Assembly: GCF_042682045.1 (NCBI RefSeq)
Contig: NZ_JBHUGS010000002.1
Coordinates: 62,001-126,000 of the forward strand
Direction of reading: 5' to 3'
DNA: 64,000 nt
Source: Sphingomonas_R arantia
GTDB lineage: Bacteria; Pseudomonadota; Alphaproteobacteria; Sphingomonadales; Sphingomonadaceae
The position numbers and the translations under genes were made by a program. The stretch's first letter is position 1. The number at the start of each line of letters is the position of its first letter. Below, in pieces: positions 63,018-64,000 of this stretch. A model generated the notes under the pieces. The model was not told the origin of the DNA and did not search any database. It saw nothing but the letters and a program-made list of their open reading frames with translations.

Positions 63018-63428
63018 CTACTCGACCAGGCCGCCGGGGGGTGGGGTGCGGGTGATGAAGTGGCCCTTCACACCGGCGGGCCATTGCTTGAAGGGGACCT
63101 GGCCCGTCTCGCTTGCGGCGTAGAGGATCGCGTAGTCGAGGATGGCGCGGGCGGCGTCCGCGTCGGGGGCGAACCGGCCGAGGACGTAGCCGACCTTGCC
63201 GGGCGCGCGCAGGTGGATGGTGCAGAAGTCCGCGCAGGCGAACAGGCAGGGCATTTCCTGCACCGCGACGCCAGCGAGTGTCGGGTCCTGCGCCTGGGCC
63301 TTGCGCAATGCGGCGACCAGTTGGGCACCACCGCGCTGGCCGGTTGCATCGTCGCGCGTGTCGGCGGTGTAGCGGCAGGTGTTGCAGGCGACGATGGCGG
63401 GACCGTCGGCGACTGGGACGATCTTCAC
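63018..63428 (-). CDS. DUF1636 family metal-binding protein
   Basis: A 136-residue cytosolic protein with a cysteine pattern suited to a metal or Fe-S site: ACNTCRYT near the N-terminus and CLFACADFC about 50 residues later. Members are often encoded near cobalamin biosynthesis and cobalt transport genes and resemble thioredoxin-like ferredoxin folds. GTG 63428 overlaps the cbtA stop (GTGA), so it is co-translated with cobalt uptake and may handle cobalt or an electron for corrin synthesis; the role is unproven. Confidence 0.82.
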   Translation of the reverse strand: MKIVPVADGPAIVACNTCRYTADTRDDATGQRGGAQLVAALRKAQAQDPTLAGVAVQEMPCLFACADFCTIHLRAPGKVGYVLGRFAPDADAARAILDYAILYAASETGQVPFKQWPAGVKGHFITRTPPPGGLVE

Positions 63429-64000
63429 GAGGCGACCTGCCACGGATGGATTGTCGTTGCCGCCAAACGGGGTTCGACCAGGCGGCCGAACAGGTCGGCG
63501 GTGACGAGCCAGAAGACGCCCTGCGTTCCGATCGCGGCAAGACGGAACTGCCAGAGCAGCGTGGCGGGGAAATCGGCCGGGACCTCGTCGATCGTCGGAA
63601 GCAGGAGCTGGAGACTTGTGACGGTGGCGATGTAGAGGCCGACTGCGATCAGCAGGCGGTCGAGCGGTTGCTGCGTGGCGATGCGACGGAAGGCCATGAA
63701 GGCGGCGGTGGCTACAGCGACCGAGAGTGCCAGCATCGCGAAGAAGGCGCCGGTGCGCATCCGAACGGTTTCATGCAGGCCGACCGCGGGCGGGGTGGGC
63801 GGATATTTGATCGCGGGGACAAGCACGATGACGACGAACGCGACGAGGCCGATCATCAGCGCCAGCCCGCGCGGACCGATCCGCCCAACCCGGCCGTGGA
63901 GCGCCGCGAACAGGATCGCGAGCAGCCCGCCGAGCGCGGTGCCGTAGAGCATCATCGCGGTGTAGAGGCCGAGGCCCCTCTGCGTCGCGCGGCTGACGAG
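63425..64000 (-). CDS. cbtA: CbtA-type cobalt transporter subunit (5' end outside window)
   Basis: The C-terminal 191 residues of a predicted cobalt permease subunit; the frame is open through base 64000, so the start lies beyond the window. Visible features are RATQRGLGLYTAMMLYGTAL and the helix LALMIGLVAFVVIVLVPAIK, then YPPTPPAVGLHETVRMRTGA, a loop characteristic of CbtA. Three or four further hydrophobic helices follow. CbtA usually pairs with CbtB, whose gene carries the His-rich region and precedes cbtA; it would be just outside. The pair is typically controlled by a cobalamin riboswitch, which is not in view. The DUF1636 gene overlaps its end. Confidence 0.85.
   Translation of the reverse strand, partial: LVSRATQRGLGLYTAMMLYGTALGGLLAILFAALHGRVGRIGPRGLALMIGLVAFVVIVLVPAIKYPPTPPAVGLHETVRMRTGAFFAMLALSVAVATAAFMAFRRIATQQPLDRLLIAVGLYIATVTSLQLLLPTIDEVPADFPATLLWQFRLAAIGTQGVFWLVTADLFGRLVEPRLAATTIHPWQVAS

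Noticed and set aside
1..64000. tRNA, rRNA, CRISPR, IS elements, phage genes, riboswitches
   Set aside because: Reading both strands I found no cloverleaf with a TTCGA-type arm, no spaced repeats, no transposase or integrase, and no cobalamin riboswitch near the visible part of cbtA (its 5' side is outside).

Overview
The window looks like a chromosomal segment of a Sphingomonas-type alphaproteobacterium. The base composition is very G+C-rich with strongly GC-biased third codon positions. TonB-dependent receptors are frequent, two of them carry an STN signalling domain, and FecI-type sigma factors, FecR and many periplasmic glycoside hydrolases are present. I see no rRNA, tRNA, CRISPR array, insertion sequence or prophage. 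Almost all the sequence is coding; genes are packed into short operons with 1-4 base overlaps (ATGA, GTGA, TGATG).

Layout. 1-6.8 kb: the N-terminal part of an ABC exporter preceded in the same frame by a 20-codon ORF; a secreted glycerophosphodiester phosphodiesterase; a TonB-dependent receptor; an aldo/keto reductase divergent from a LysR regulator. 6.8-17.3 kb: a gene remnant, a small secreted protein, a secreted beta-helix protein (possible polysaccharide lyase), a four-gene glycosyltransferase/pyruvyltransferase operon, a methyltransferase, a GNAT acetyltransferase, an APC permease and a sulfotransferase. 17.4-23.6 kb: an outer-membrane beta-barrel protein and a type I secretion-like operon (ABC protein, HlyD-type adaptor, TolC-type channel) divergent from a LysR regulator. 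The ABC protein appears to have lost every ATPase motif.

23.7-44.1 kb is a carbohydrate and phosphodiester scavenging region. It holds a GH3 beta-xylosidase/glucosidase with a PA14 insert behind a TGGTA-type palindromic operator. Next comes a sigma / FecR / STN-TonB receptor / FAD-oxidoreductase unit, then a GH5 mannanase-like lipoprotein divergent from a GH92 alpha-mannosidase. Last is a second sigma / STN-TonB receptor unit that has no FecR and instead runs into a PI-PLC-like phosphodiesterase and a CehA-type PHP metallohydrolase with overlapping genes. The GH5, GH92, PI-PLC and PHP genes together suggest use of mannose-rich glycans carrying inositol-phosphate or other phosphodiester links, GPI-anchored mannoproteins being one possible source.

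44.2-52.4 kb: a three-gene glycosidase operon (GH31 alpha-xylosidase-like with PA14, GH43, MGH1/GH63-like) divergent from a LacI regulator with a perfect palindromic operator between them; this looks like hemicellulose side-chain removal. 52.4-55 kb: a YadGH-like ABC-2 exporter, a small conserved-looking protein and a TspO/MBR protein. 55-62.3 kb: a same-strand group of TonB receptor, sensor histidine kinase, GH1 glycosidase, PRISE-type reductase and aldose 1-epimerase that could serve glycoside uptake and processing. 62.4-64 kb: small genes, then a DUF1636 metal-binding protein overlapped by the 3' part of cbtA (cobalt uptake), which runs off the end of the window.
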